DNA of 64,000 nt. Origin: Lacrimispora celerecrescens (lineage in GTDB: Bacteria > Bacillota > Clostridia > Lachnospirales > Lachnospiraceae). The translations under genes were made by a program, and so were the position numbers. Under the pieces are notes generated by a model that ran no database searches, had not been told where the DNA came from, and was given only the letters and a program-made list of their open reading frames with translations. The stretch covers positions 62,001 through 126,000 of the forward strand of contig NZ_JPME01000006.1 of NCBI RefSeq assembly GCF_000732605.1. Direction: 5' to 3'. Of this stretch, positions 1-8,371 are shown one piece after another. Position 1 is the stretch's first letter, and every line of letters begins with the position of its first letter.

Positions 1-803
1 CTATCTTTATGTTTCTAGTCTCATATAATTGTCTTGCAAGGCGGGCAACTGTATTCCATATCTGAATCCATTTCGTTTTATCCCATTTTTTACAATTGCA
101 TTTTTAAGTATAATCCATTTTATTTCGCTTTGTTTTCACAGGGGGGGAGATGAATTTATTTAGTGTATTTAACTGTTCCTATGGTGAATATTTTACCATC
201 TTGTCAATCTTTCTAAGTTCTTATTCATATCTTTATATCTTATTTATATTTCGTTAATATCGTATTTTGTAGCTTGTGCATTACATTTATGGAGATTGCT
301 TAGAGTGAATCTACTTATTTATTTAGCAATAAATTATCCATAGGTTGGCGGCTTTATCATGCAATTAATTGATCCTGGTATTTGAATATGGTTGTTACCA
401 ATGTTATGTGGGTATAAAAATACCGAAGCGATGTCACTAAAAAAAAGAACCTTATGTGATATGACTATCTGTTATTCCGGCAATTCAGGTGTTATTCTTT
501 TGGATTTTATATAATTCTCAATTACATTCCCCAATTCATCAATAAATTTAATACAAAATGGCTACAGAACATATTTGTATAGGTCTACTTTTTTATCAGG
601 AGCAACCTGAAGGATTAAACCCTGCAGGAACCATATATCCCTTCTTAAGTAACAGACTGAATTCATTGCTGTTTACCTGACTATCCCATTTTATATGGAA
701 AAATTACAATGCTTGAAAGCTCTTAAGTAAATACAAGAGATTTATTAAAAAGGTCTGTCTGGAAGGATAAAAAACAAATAGTAAGGAGTGATGAAAGTTT
801 TCA
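1..803. other. AT-rich intergenic region, no intact gene
   Basis: No open reading frame with a believable start and ribosome site is visible on either strand. Roughly 490-690, read on the minus strand, gives short coding-like stretches broken by stops, which may be the remains of a gene; no family was recognised. No clear promoter for the gene at 804 could be picked out. Its ribosome site AAGGAG at 783-788 lies 15 bases before the ATG at 804. A seven-codon open frame (791-811) starts just after this site and overlaps the start of the gene. Confidence 0.5.
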
Positions 804-3146
804 ATGAATAAAAGAAAATGTTTTGTTTTATTAAGTGCAGCCCTAGCGGTGATGCAAGTACAAATTCCAAGCTATGGAGCATGGATACAGAAGGATAACC
901 ATTGGGTCTATGAGGATAATCAGATTTATGAAAAGAATGCCTGGAAGCTGATTGATGAGGCTTGGTATTACTTTGATGATACTGGCTATATGGTTACTGG
1001 CTGGAAGCTTATTGACGGCAAATGGTATTTTTTAAACCCTGTCTCAGATGGGACGAAGGGAATAATGCTAACCGGTTGGCAATGGATCGATGGACGATGC
1101 TATTACCTGTCGGGCCAATCTGAAAATACTCATCCAAAAGGAGCCATGTACATTAATGAAAAAACGCCGGATGGGTATTCTGTAGATTCTACTGGGGCCT
1201 GGATTGATGAATTCGGCACATTACAATATGTACCTGGAAAGGGGATACAGACAGTCACGATGAAAGAGGCAGCTTCGGAGAGTAATTTTTCAGGAAGAGG
1301 CTCTGGTGGCGGTGGAGCAGGGAGTTGGGGAAGCAGTGCAAAACCGGATAAGGACACTAAGCCAGACAATGGCCCTAAAGATTCGATACCGGATGTAGGA
1401 GAATCAGAAACTATACCAGTGATTCCCGCGCCTGATGAATCATTGGAGGAAACAAACGAACCAAGGGAGGAAGGAAAGCAGTACAGATATACCGTACGGT
1501 GTATGGATGTAAAAGATAAAACGATACTACATGCCATAGTTGGTATGGGAGTGAAAGGGGGAACCATTGCTGTAATACAACCGGTTATCGATGGCTATCA
1601 GCTGTGCAATGGGCAGAAGGAAAGCTTTATGTTAACTAGTGATCAAATGATCTTAAACGTTTATTATGAGAGAGAAAACTTAGCTACCCCTTCAGAAGCC
1701 CGAAAGGTTGACTGGAATCTTTATTTTGTTGAAAAGGAGAATCTTAGCAACGAGATATTGAAAGCCCAGCAGGGTCTGACAGTAGAGGATAATCCCCTTG
1801 TCGTTGACTTTCCAGAAATCATTTTAGGAGCAGATCGGTATTATTATCATTCCCTTGTTCCGAGTCCTTGGAGTGTCATTGTAAACGGTAATGGGACCCA
1901 GAAATACTATATTGAGTTTGTGAAAGGAGAATACCTTCAAGAAGAAGAGGGCCCGGATCAGGGGGATAAAGACAAGTTGGAAAAGTGGCTAAGTATTGCA
2001 AAGGAAGCAGATATTAGGCTTAGCGGTCAGGAACCATCAGAACAGCAACTTATTACTAAGAATATAGAAGAAAGTAATGAGAGGCTTCTTAATCTGGTAT
2101 CAATGGCTGATGGTACGGAACGGAAGGAAATTTATCTCATTGCGAAGGGACATGTGCCAAGTACCGTGATCATAAGTCAGACATTCCATAACATTAAGAA
2201 TTTATCTGTACTTGTCATGGATGAATTCGACATAGCTGATGAGAAATATACGATTATAAGAGTTGGGTTTGAAAAAACCTATGATGAAAGCACCTGCAGC
2301 CACGATTATCAGATAACAGATAAGGTCAATACTACATGTACAAGTAACGGTCATGAAACGGTCCGATGCCGGAAATGTGGAAAGGAAGAAACCGTAATAT
2401 TGCCAGCAACTGGCCATGTGGATTCCGATCATGATGGAATCTGTGAAGTATGTTATAGTCCAGCCAGTGAGATACCGGAGGCTGTGCATTACAACATCGG
2501 TGATATACAGGCCCGGACCATAGGAAACAAGGTCTATCTGTTTCGCTGTGTTGATGAGGATTATGAGGATGTTATGGGGAATAGCCAAGGGACGGCATTA
2601 TTTCTATGTGATAGCGTGATCCGGTCAGACGTACTCGAAAAAACGGAACACTCTGTTAACGGGGCGGAAAATAAGCTGATTTTTGGATCTAATAACAATT
2701 ATAAATACTCAGATATTCGGGAATGGCTTCTGAATCATGCGTCGGCTGATTTTATCCATGAAACCTATATCGGGATCACCAGGTCATACATAGGTGCCAC
2801 CTGGAAGGGAAGCTATGAACAGTTCAATGATAATAGCCTGATGGCTATGAAGGAGATGTTTCAGCTAATGTGTGATAAAGTATTCATTTTGTCTGTGGAT
2901 GAGGCACTTAAGTACCGTGATGTTCTCTGGCGGTTTAATGGAAGTGAAACCAACAATCCGGGAACACAGATTTCCGCTTATTCCAAAGGATATTATCTTC
3001 GTACCCCACAGGATCGCGGGCTAAATGATTTTCTTTATGGTGACAGAATCTATGCAGTCAGCCTGGTAGATGGAAATATCCAGCCGGTAAGTGTAAATGA
3101 TACAAGCTTTGGCATCCGGCCAGCCATGGCAATTCCCCAAAGATAG
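804..3146 (+). CDS. Secreted wall-binding repeat protein with C-terminal DUF6273 domain
   Basis: The 780-residue product begins with a Sec signal peptide (residues 1 to about 25, ending SYGA). Aromatic wall-binding repeats of the choline/glucan-binding type follow (about 26-120; GWKLIDGKWYF and GWQWIDGRCYY are typical). A Gly/Ser/Pro/Asp-rich linker covers about 155-235. Near 495-555 there is a cysteine/histidine-rich segment (CSHDY, CRKCG, CEVC) of the ribbon-like kind often found in clostridial surface proteins. The last about 215 residues match DUF6273, ending in the characteristic GIRPAM. The protein should be exported and held on the wall without covalent linkage; its binding target is unknown. 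ATG 804 is chosen because it gives the signal peptide, although the ribosome site is 15 bases away. It is followed at once by two more surface-related genes. Confidence 0.8.
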   Translation: MNKRKCFVLLSAALAVMQVQIPSYGAWIQKDNHWVYEDNQIYEKNAWKLIDEAWYYFDDTGYMVTGWKLIDGKWYFLNPVSDGTKGIMLTGWQWIDGRCYYLSGQSENTHPKGAMYINEKTPDGYSVDSTGAWIDEFGTLQYVPGKGIQTVTMKEAASESNFSGRGSGGGGAGSWGSSAKPDKDTKPDNGPKDSIPDVGESETIPVIPAPDESLEETNEPREEGKQYRYTVRCMDVKDKTILHAIVGMGVKGGTIAVIQPVIDGYQLCNGQKESFMLTSDQMILNVYYERENLATPSEARKVDWNLYFVEKENLSNEILKAQQGLTVEDNPLVVDFPEIILGADRYYYHSLVPSPWSVIVNGNGTQKYYIEFVKGEYLQEEEGPDQGDKDKLEKWLSIAKEADIRLSGQEPSEQQLITKNIEESNERLLNLVSMADGTERKEIYLIAKGHVPSTVIISQTFHNIKNLSVLVMDEFDIADEKYTIIRVGFEKTYDESTCSHDYQITDKVNTTCTSNGHETVRCRKCGKEETVILPATGHVDSDHDGICEVCYSPASEIPEAVHYNIGDIQARTIGNKVYLFRCVDEDYEDVMGNSQGTALFLCDSVIRSDVLEKTEHSVNGAENKLIFGSNNNYKYSDIREWLLNHASADFIHETYIGITRSYIGATWKGSYEQFNDNSLMAMKEMFQLMCDKVFILSVDEALKYRDVLWRFNGSETNNPGTQISAYSKGYYLRTPQDRGLNDFLYGDRIYAVSLVDGNIQPVSVNDTSFGIRPAMAIPQR

Positions 3147-3154
3147 GAGGATCT

Positions 3155-3313
3155 ATGGAAATCATTATTATTTTGTTTGGAGTTATTGTACTAACGTTAT
3201 CCGGCTTCTTTTTTGGCCGTGTTCTTGCAGTTAATCCGGAGCAGAAGGAACTGGAGGATAAGGAGCAGATGGATTGGCTGAGAAAATATCAGGAAACAAA
3301 GTTTACGGGATAA
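3155..3313 (+). CDS. Small single-span membrane peptide (52 aa)
   Basis: This 52-codon frame has a perfect AGGAGG site (3145-3150) four bases before its ATG and starts 8 bases after the stop of the upstream gene. Residues 3-26 are hydrophobic (EIIIILFGVIVLTLSGFFF) and form one membrane span. A charged tail rich in Glu, Lys and Gln follows. No known family was recognised. The placement and ribosome site make real translation likely. It may be a small accessory peptide of the surface-protein operon; that role is inferred only from context. Confidence 0.6.
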   Translation: MEIIIILFGVIVLTLSGFFFGRVLAVNPEQKELEDKEQMDWLRKYQETKFTG

Positions 3314-3336
3314 CAATAAGAGAAAGGAAAATGAAT

Positions 3337-6300
3337 ATGAAAAAAGTAATGAAAGGAATCGCCTGCTTGCTTTGTACAGCTATGGTGATGAGCACATTGC
3401 CATCATGGGCGGTATATGCGGAAAATGGGCAGATTATAGAAAAAACAGTTCAGACAGCTACTTCTTCCGAGGCGAGCCGGGATGCGGAACTAAGAAAAGC
3501 CACTGCTTCTGAAGCGGAAGAAATACCAAAAGCCATACCTGCAATCCTTCCTACTAAAATAGCGGTAACGGCCGCCGCTTACAGTTCCCTGGGTGATATC
3601 TGGGATGCCTGGGCAGGAAAGACCAGCTTTGAATTCTTGAGCGGAAATCAGGGAGAAGGTACAAAAGAGAAGCCCTTTCTCATCAAGAACAGGGAGCAGC
3701 TCATGGGTCTCTCGGAGCTAACGGCCATGGGAATGATGGTTCCGGAATCCGGGAAAGCGAAATATGCCGGTGACTATTCCGGATGCTATTTTGCTCTTGG
3801 AGGAAACATTGATTTACAGGGAGTGGATTGGATACCCATCGGCTTTTATCGGGATTCTTCTGAAAATGCCGGCGAGGTTCCTTTCTCCTTCAGCGGTGAA
3901 TTTGACGGGAAAGGCTATACCATCAAGAACCTAAAGCTAACCTCTTTTGCTGGCTATAACAATGTTGGTTTGTTCGGGGTAGTCGTGGATTCAAGAATCC
4001 ATGATGTGACCATTATTCCTGACAGCAGCGAGATTAAAGGAAAAGATAGGACCGGAGTTGTGGTCGGATATGCGGAGGATTCCCAAATTCGGAATGTGAT
4101 CGTTAAGAACGCCTATATTCGCTCAACCGGTATTGCTGGGGGAATCACCGGAGAGATTAGCGGCACCGTTATTGAAAATGCTTCCTGTGAAAAGGTGATG
4201 ATTGATGCTACAAACGGGACAGATGTGATTTATGTTGGAGGAATTGCCGGGGTCGCCTCGAATTCCTATATCATAGACTCAGATGTTTCTACCGGGGACG
4301 GAACCACGGCCAGAATCCAGGGGACAGGGTATATCGGCGGAATCGTCGGATATCAGAATGCAGCCTATATCTACAATACGCATGTAAGCGGGTCCATCGG
4401 CGGCTACCATTCTACAGCCATCGGTGGGATCACCGGAAGATATGCAGCCGGGAAGCTTAAAGTAGCACGGTTTGAAGGGACTATTGGAAATTCTCAGCTT
4501 GGTTCCTTAGCAAGAGAGGGGACCTTCATCGGAACCAGACAGGGAGCTGCTACAAACTTTAATTACATAGAAGATGTTGCCTATCTGTTTGCAGATTCTG
4601 AAAGCAAGATCAGCGCAAATGTATGCGGATCAGAGATCAGTGATGATAATGACTATACCTATGCTGCTCATGTAGGCTACTGGCATACTGGGGATATACA
4701 TTATGCCCTGGTGCAGGGCGGGGCTAAAAAGACGGTATCAGAGCGGTATTTTTACGAAGAATTAGAAAACGGTATCCTGACCGTCATGGATGAGGAAAGC
4801 GGGAGTTACATTTTGGATCATTTTGCCCCCAATTCCCTGGGCCGCCCCGTGAGAGGTTATCTGCTGAACGTGAATCAGATCGATACGGTGGCAAATGGTC
4901 GGAACTTTTACGATATTGCTACCCTGGAGGTAAGGGGAAGTTCCCAGTATTCCAGACCTCTTGATAAAGAGCATCGGGGTGCTATCGCAGCCGGGACAAC
5001 GGTAAGCGTGACGACAGCTCCAAAGAATACGGATACAGAAAAGTTTCAGATGGAAGGGACTCCAACTTACACCAGCAGTAAAGGGGGAAAGAAGAGTACT
5101 ACCTATTCGGATAGCAGCCATGCCTTTACCTTTTCCATGCCGCAAGAGGATATTTCCGTATCAGCAATCTACAAGAAGGTGGCCGTGTCCATCAAGGTGG
5201 AACCGGAGGATTATTCCTTTGCAGTAGTACAGACCAGGACAGGTAACCGGAAAAGCCCGGTAAAGACAACAGAGATCAGGAATAAGGAAGGAAAGCTCAT
5301 TGCCCGTTATATCAACGGAGTGTTGGAGCGAGGAACTGAAGTTCAACCAGTAAATATCAAAGCCATCATTGATACTAATAATGATGTGGAAGATGGCCGT
5401 GTGAAATGGAGCATTGACGATTCCCAGCTTATAAGCCTGGCGAAAAACGATGATGAAGGAACTGATGGCTATACGGCCAAATCGGCCAGCCTCTCCGTAA
5501 ATCTTTCCTCCTCCTTTTTTACAAGTATTATTGAAGAAGCTGAGCGGACTCAGTCGGAAGGGAATTACCAGTTCAAGATCCCTAGCACGATTTTTGGAGC
5601 TGGGCATCAGAACGGAGGCGTTGCAGTCCTGACAGCACAAACTAGGCCATCTGCTTCCTTTGAGGGAAAACCCTGTATGGCAAACAGCAGGATCAATGTA
5701 ACATTTCAGATTCTGGATAATACCTTAGTGGCAACGGAGGGAGCGGCCCTTGATAAACAGGCCCTTACCTATACAGTTACAAGGACCTTAACCGGTGACC
5801 GGACTAATCCGCAGGAAACAGTGACGGTAACGGCTTCTCAGTCACTGACAGCTACATTTACCCCGGACTTTTTCTCCAGGGATGAAGTGACTTGGACAAG
5901 TTCGGACCAGGCAGTGATCCTAGTATCTCAGGATCAAGAAGCTTACCGGGAGGCATCAGTTTTGGCCCTTAAGGATTCCGTTTGGATCAGAAATATCATG
6001 GCAACGGATAACGGAATCCAGGAGAGCGATAGGTACGCAATGATAACCGGTGCAGGAAGTCGGGATGTGAATGTTACGGTAAATGGAAAGGACAAGCTTG
6101 GAAATCAGGCTTCAGCCACGTGCCAGGTAACAGTAAAGTTTGTTACAAATGATCAGACGCGGATCATTCCAGAAGGGATCACTCTGGACAAGACGATGCT
6201 CTCTTATAGTCTTGGGTATCAAAAGGCAGGGAACATCCATTCTGAAACAGTCCAAAGGACCGGTTTTGAAGCGAGAAAACTGACCGCAGCTATTCTTCCG

Positions 6301-7428
6301 GAGGTGGAGGATACCACAGAGCATAAGCCCTATGATCGCAGTATTTTATGGACCTCTTCCGATCCGGAATCGGTGAAGGTGGATCAGGAAGGGAATGTGG
6401 AACCGGTTGATGGAGCACCGTGGATCAGGGAGGCACTTTCAAAAGCACCGTATCGGTCAGAAAAGAACGTGGAGATATCAGCCGTAACAAAAGACGGTCA
6501 GAAGTCTGCTACCTGTATGGTTACATTAACCTTTCAAGCGGAATGCATCGAAGTAGATCGGGAAAGCGAAAGCATTGACCTGGTGCTCACGAAAACTGGG
6601 AAACGAACGAATCCCGTTCTTACATGGCAAGGGCTTGAGAGTAAAAAATTCAATGCTTCCATATATTCCGCTAGCCAAGAGAAAAAGAACGTTCTATGGC
6701 GTTCCTCCGAAGCAAGTATCCTTACAGTGAATCAGGAAGGAAACGTGGCTCCTTTAGTTTTCAATGAGAAAAAAGAGATCACGGCCAGCTGGATTAAAGA
6801 AGCTATGGGAAGATCCCCATACACTGGAACTGCAATGGCTACGATTTATGCAGCTACCAGTGACGGAAAGATGTTTGATCCGGTAACTGTTACACTGAAT
6901 TTTAAGGTGATTGACAATACGACCACCAGCAGTTCTGGCGGAGGCGGAGGTTCTTCAGGCGGCGGAACAGGTGCTCGCTCCGTTGGAGTAACGACTGCAG
7001 GGAACACCCAGGGGTCTGCAGCTCCTGCCGGAGCGGTAACAGGAACTTGGACACAGGTAGCAAATGGAAAATGGATCTTTGCGTCAAACCGGACGTATGC
7101 AGATGAATGGGCATTTATCAGTAACCCTTACGCAACTGGACTGCAGGAAAAAGCCTCATGGTTCCGTTTTGACAGGGATGGATTTATGGTAACAGGCTGG
7201 CAAACAGATCCAGATGGAAACACCTATTACTTAAAAACTGCAATAGATGGAACCCAGGGACAAATGCTTACTGGGTGGCAGTACATACCCGATGAATCGA
7301 GTCAGGTTATAGTGGGAGCATGGTACTTCTTTAACCCGGCTTCCGATGGAACAAGAGGTAAACTCTTAATCAGCACTGTTACACCAGATGGATTTACCGT
7401 AAATGAAAAAGGTCAATGGGTACAGTAA
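3337..7428 (+). CDS. Large secreted protein with GLUG motifs, Ig-like domains and C-terminal wall-binding repeats
   Basis: The predicted protein has 1363 residues. ATG 3337 (MKKVMKG) sits 8 bases after AAAGGA and starts a classic signal peptide ending near VYA. Upstream in-frame starts overlap the previous gene and would spoil the signal. Roughly residues 80-400 contain repeats of the form GGIxG...SxI.N..V, matching the GLUG motif known from IgA-peptidase-like and other surface proteins. Several beta-rich Ig-like repeats follow, with recurring phrases such as VTWTSSD, ILWTSSD and VLWRSS. A Gly/Ser-rich linker near 1213-1230 precedes C-terminal wall-binding repeats (MVTGWQ, MLTGWQ, WYFFNPASDGT) similar to those of the protein at 804. 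No catalytic motif was seen. It is probably a surface adhesin or matrix-binding protein; ligand unknown. Confidence 0.75.
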   Translation: MKKVMKGIACLLCTAMVMSTLPSWAVYAENGQIIEKTVQTATSSEASRDAELRKATASEAEEIPKAIPAILPTKIAVTAAAYSSLGDIWDAWAGKTSFEFLSGNQGEGTKEKPFLIKNREQLMGLSELTAMGMMVPESGKAKYAGDYSGCYFALGGNIDLQGVDWIPIGFYRDSSENAGEVPFSFSGEFDGKGYTIKNLKLTSFAGYNNVGLFGVVVDSRIHDVTIIPDSSEIKGKDRTGVVVGYAEDSQIRNVIVKNAYIRSTGIAGGITGEISGTVIENASCEKVMIDATNGTDVIYVGGIAGVASNSYIIDSDVSTGDGTTARIQGTGYIGGIVGYQNAAYIYNTHVSGSIGGYHSTAIGGITGRYAAGKLKVARFEGTIGNSQLGSLAREGTFIGTRQGAATNFNYIEDVAYLFADSESKISANVCGSEISDDNDYTYAAHVGYWHTGDIHYALVQGGAKKTVSERYFYEELENGILTVMDEESGSYILDHFAPNSLGRPVRGYLLNVNQIDTVANGRNFYDIATLEVRGSSQYSRPLDKEHRGAIAAGTTVSVTTAPKNTDTEKFQMEGTPTYTSSKGGKKSTTYSDSSHAFTFSMPQEDISVSAIYKKVAVSIKVEPEDYSFAVVQTRTGNRKSPVKTTEIRNKEGKLIARYINGVLERGTEVQPVNIKAIIDTNNDVEDGRVKWSIDDSQLISLAKNDDEGTDGYTAKSASLSVNLSSSFFTSIIEEAERTQSEGNYQFKIPSTIFGAGHQNGGVAVLTAQTRPSASFEGKPCMANSRINVTFQILDNTLVATEGAALDKQALTYTVTRTLTGDRTNPQETVTVTASQSLTATFTPDFFSRDEVTWTSSDQAVILVSQDQEAYREASVLALKDSVWIRNIMATDNGIQESDRYAMITGAGSRDVNVTVNGKDKLGNQASATCQVTVKFVTNDQTRIIPEGITLDKTMLSYSLGYQKAGNIHSETVQRTGFEARKLTAAILPEVEDTTEHKPYDRSILWTSSDPESVKVDQEGNVEPVDGAPWIREALSKAPYRSEKNVEISAVTKDGQKSATCMVTLTFQAECIEVDRESESIDLVLTKTGKRTNPVLTWQGLESKKFNASIYSASQEKKNVLWRSSEASILTVNQEGNVAPLVFNEKKEITASWIKEAMGRSPYTGTAMATIYAATSDGKMFDPVTVTLNFKVIDNTTTSSSGGGGGSSGGGTGARSVGVTTAGNTQGSAAPAGAVTGTWTQVANGKWIFASNRTYADEWAFISNPYATGLQEKASWFRFDRDGFMVTGWQTDPDGNTYYLKTAIDGTQGQMLTGWQYIPDESSQVIVGAWYFFNPASDGTRGKLLISTVTPDGFTVNEKGQWVQ

Positions 7429-7448
7429 ACCATAATAAAAATGCATAT

Positions 7449-7470
7449 CCCCTGCCCGTACGGGCAGGGG
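7449..7470. repeat. Perfect 22-bp GC-rich palindrome upstream of ssb
   Basis: The two halves CCCCTGCCCGT and ACGGGCAGGGG are exact reverse complements. The palindrome lies between the stop of the wall-binding gene and the ribosome site of ssb (GGAGG, 7476-7480). No T-run follows, so it is not a standard terminator. It could be a transcript-stabilising or attenuating hairpin, a binding site for a dimeric protein, or a mobile-element feature. Confidence 0.7.
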
Positions 7471-7485
7471 GGAATGGAGGAAAAT

Positions 7486-7917
7486 ATGAATCGTGTAATT
7501 TTAATGGGGAGACTAACCCGTGATCCGGAAGTAAGATATTCCCAAGGAGAGCATGCTATGGCAGTTGCATCGTATACCCTTGCAGTTGACCGAAGAGTCC
7601 GCAGGAATCAGGACGACACTGAACAGTCCGCTAATTTTATCCATTGCGTAGCATTTGACAAAGCAGGAGAGTTCGCAGAAAAGTATTTTCGCCAGGGTAT
7701 GAGAGTACTGATTTCAGGAAGAATCCAGACTGGGAGTTATACAAATAAGGACGGAAATAAAGTATATACAACGGATATTATTGTGGATGAACAGGAATTT
7801 GCCGATAGCAAGAATACATCTTCTGACAATTCCAGGTCAGAACCCTCGAATGTAGTAAGGGACAGCTTTATGGATATTTCTGATGTAGTACCTGATCCAG
7901 ACTTACCATTTAATTAA
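7486..7917 (+). CDS. ssb: Single-stranded DNA-binding protein
   Basis: The 143-residue product has the OB-fold signature of bacterial SSB: start MNRVILMGRLTRDPEVRY, then FIHCVAFDKAGEFAEKY and GSYTNKDGNKVYTTDI. It ends in the acidic, Phe-containing tail DLPFN that usually recruits replication and repair proteins. SSB coats single-stranded DNA. ATG 7486 is favoured over the upstream in-frame ATG 7441, because GGAGG is 5 bases before it and the upstream start would run through the palindrome. The setting, between secreted proteins and a toxin-antitoxin locus, is unlike the housekeeping ssb beside rpsF/rpsR and suggests a mobile-element copy. The mobile origin is inferred. Confidence 0.9.
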   Translation: MNRVILMGRLTRDPEVRYSQGEHAMAVASYTLAVDRRVRRNQDDTEQSANFIHCVAFDKAGEFAEKYFRQGMRVLISGRIQTGSYTNKDGNKVYTTDIIVDEQEFADSKNTSSDNSRSEPSNVVRDSFMDISDVVPDPDLPFN

Positions 7918-8040
7918 GGAATGAAATAATGATAGTACATTGACAACCTAATATGTTTAGCCGATAGAAAAGGTTTAGTAAATAGATTTAATCATCAGAC
8001 CGTGTGCTTGTTTTAGAGAATTATTTTTACTGCAAGAAAA

Positions 8041-8069
8041 TTGAAAATATTACCATGGAATGATATAAT
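8041..8069 (+). promoter_or_regulatory. Extended -10 sigma-A promoter of the holin-like toxin
   Basis: TTGAAA (8041-8046) is followed after 17 bases by TATAAT (8064-8069), preceded by TGA to give the extended TGATATAAT. Transcription should start near 8076, about 50 bases before the toxin start codon. Confidence 0.85.
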
Positions 8070-8099
8070 TATTGTGGTAGTCAATCTGCCGGGTGGTTT

Positions 8100-8119
8100 C
8101 CATCTCCGAAAGGGGGTGG
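8100..8119 (+). promoter_or_regulatory. Hairpin sequestering the toxin ribosome-binding site
   Basis: CCATCTCC (8100-8107) can pair with GGGGGTGG (8112-8119), with two G-U pairs, around a GAAA loop of the GNRA class. The right arm is the Shine-Dalgarno region of the GTG start at 8125, so translation would be limited. Hidden ribosome sites are a known feature of type I toxin mRNAs. Confidence 0.6.
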
Positions 8120-8124
8120 TGATT

Positions 8125-8226
8125 GTGAACACTTATGAGGAATTTATGGTAATCATAAATGTTGCAGCGTTAATCGTTGCAATACTTACATACGTGAAGC
8201 GCAATGACAAAGGTACAAAAAAATAA
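8125..8226 (+). CDS. Holin-like toxin of a type I toxin-antitoxin system (33 aa)
   Basis: The peptide starts at GTG 8125 and begins with NTYEEFMVIINVAALIVAIL, followed by a basic tail (KRNDKGTKK). This matches the short putative holin-like toxins of Firmicutes (Hol_Tox, related in layout to TxpA, BsrG and Fst): a (S/N)TYE start, one hydrophobic span and a lysine-rich end. Such peptides insert into the membrane and arrest growth when overproduced. The open frame extends upstream to 8041, but that part overlaps the promoter and cannot be translated from this transcript. The gene has its own promoter, a hidden ribosome site, a terminator and a convergent antisense RNA. The family call rests on pattern recognition of a short peptide. 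Confidence 0.75.
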   Translation: MNTYEEFMVIINVAALIVAILTYVKRNDKGTKK

Positions 8227-8259
8227 TCACCCAGCCGTCCAAAGCCTTGGGTGATTATT
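8217..8259 (-). terminator. Terminator of the antisense RNA
   Basis: AATAATCACCC (8222-8232) and GGGTGATTATT (8249-8259) form an 11-bp stem. Read on the minus strand, the stem is followed by five T's (8221-8217). On the plus strand it is followed by A's, so it acts mainly on minus-strand transcription. Confidence 0.7.
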
Positions 8260-8280
8260 AAAAAAATCAACTAATATTTT

Positions 8281-8311
8281 GGTAGCCACTCTGTGGAGTT
8301 GGCTACCTTTT
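8281..8311 (+). terminator. Terminator of the toxin mRNA
   Basis: GGTAGCCA (8281-8288) pairs with TGGCTACC (8300-8307). An inner CTC/GAG extends the stem, and TTTT follows. Its complement would form the 5' hairpin of the antisense RNA, giving two matching loops. Confidence 0.75.
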
Positions 8312-8319
8312 GTACCTTT

Positions 8320-8348
8320 AGAATAACACAAATTTCCAAGGTTGTCAA
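8320..8348 (-). promoter_or_regulatory. Promoter of the antisense RNA
   Basis: On the minus strand, TTGACA (8348-8343) is followed after 17 bases by TATTCT (8325-8320), with an upstream TGT giving an extended -10. The consensus -35 makes this a strong candidate. It lies in the leader of the next gene, just before that gene's ribosome site. Confidence 0.65.
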
Positions 8349-8371
8349 ATTCAATAAAGGAGGATATGAGT

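Larger units (their letters stand above)
8216..8313 (-). ncRNA. Predicted antisense RNA antitoxin of the holin-like toxin
   Basis: A minus-strand promoter (8320-8348) predicts a start near 8313, and a hairpin with a following T-run predicts an end near 8216, giving an RNA of about 98 bases. It would be complementary to the last codons of the toxin frame and to the whole 3' untranslated region, including the toxin terminator hairpin. This convergent 3' overlap is the usual layout of type I antitoxins such as RatA. The RNA itself is inferred from its signals. Confidence 0.6.
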
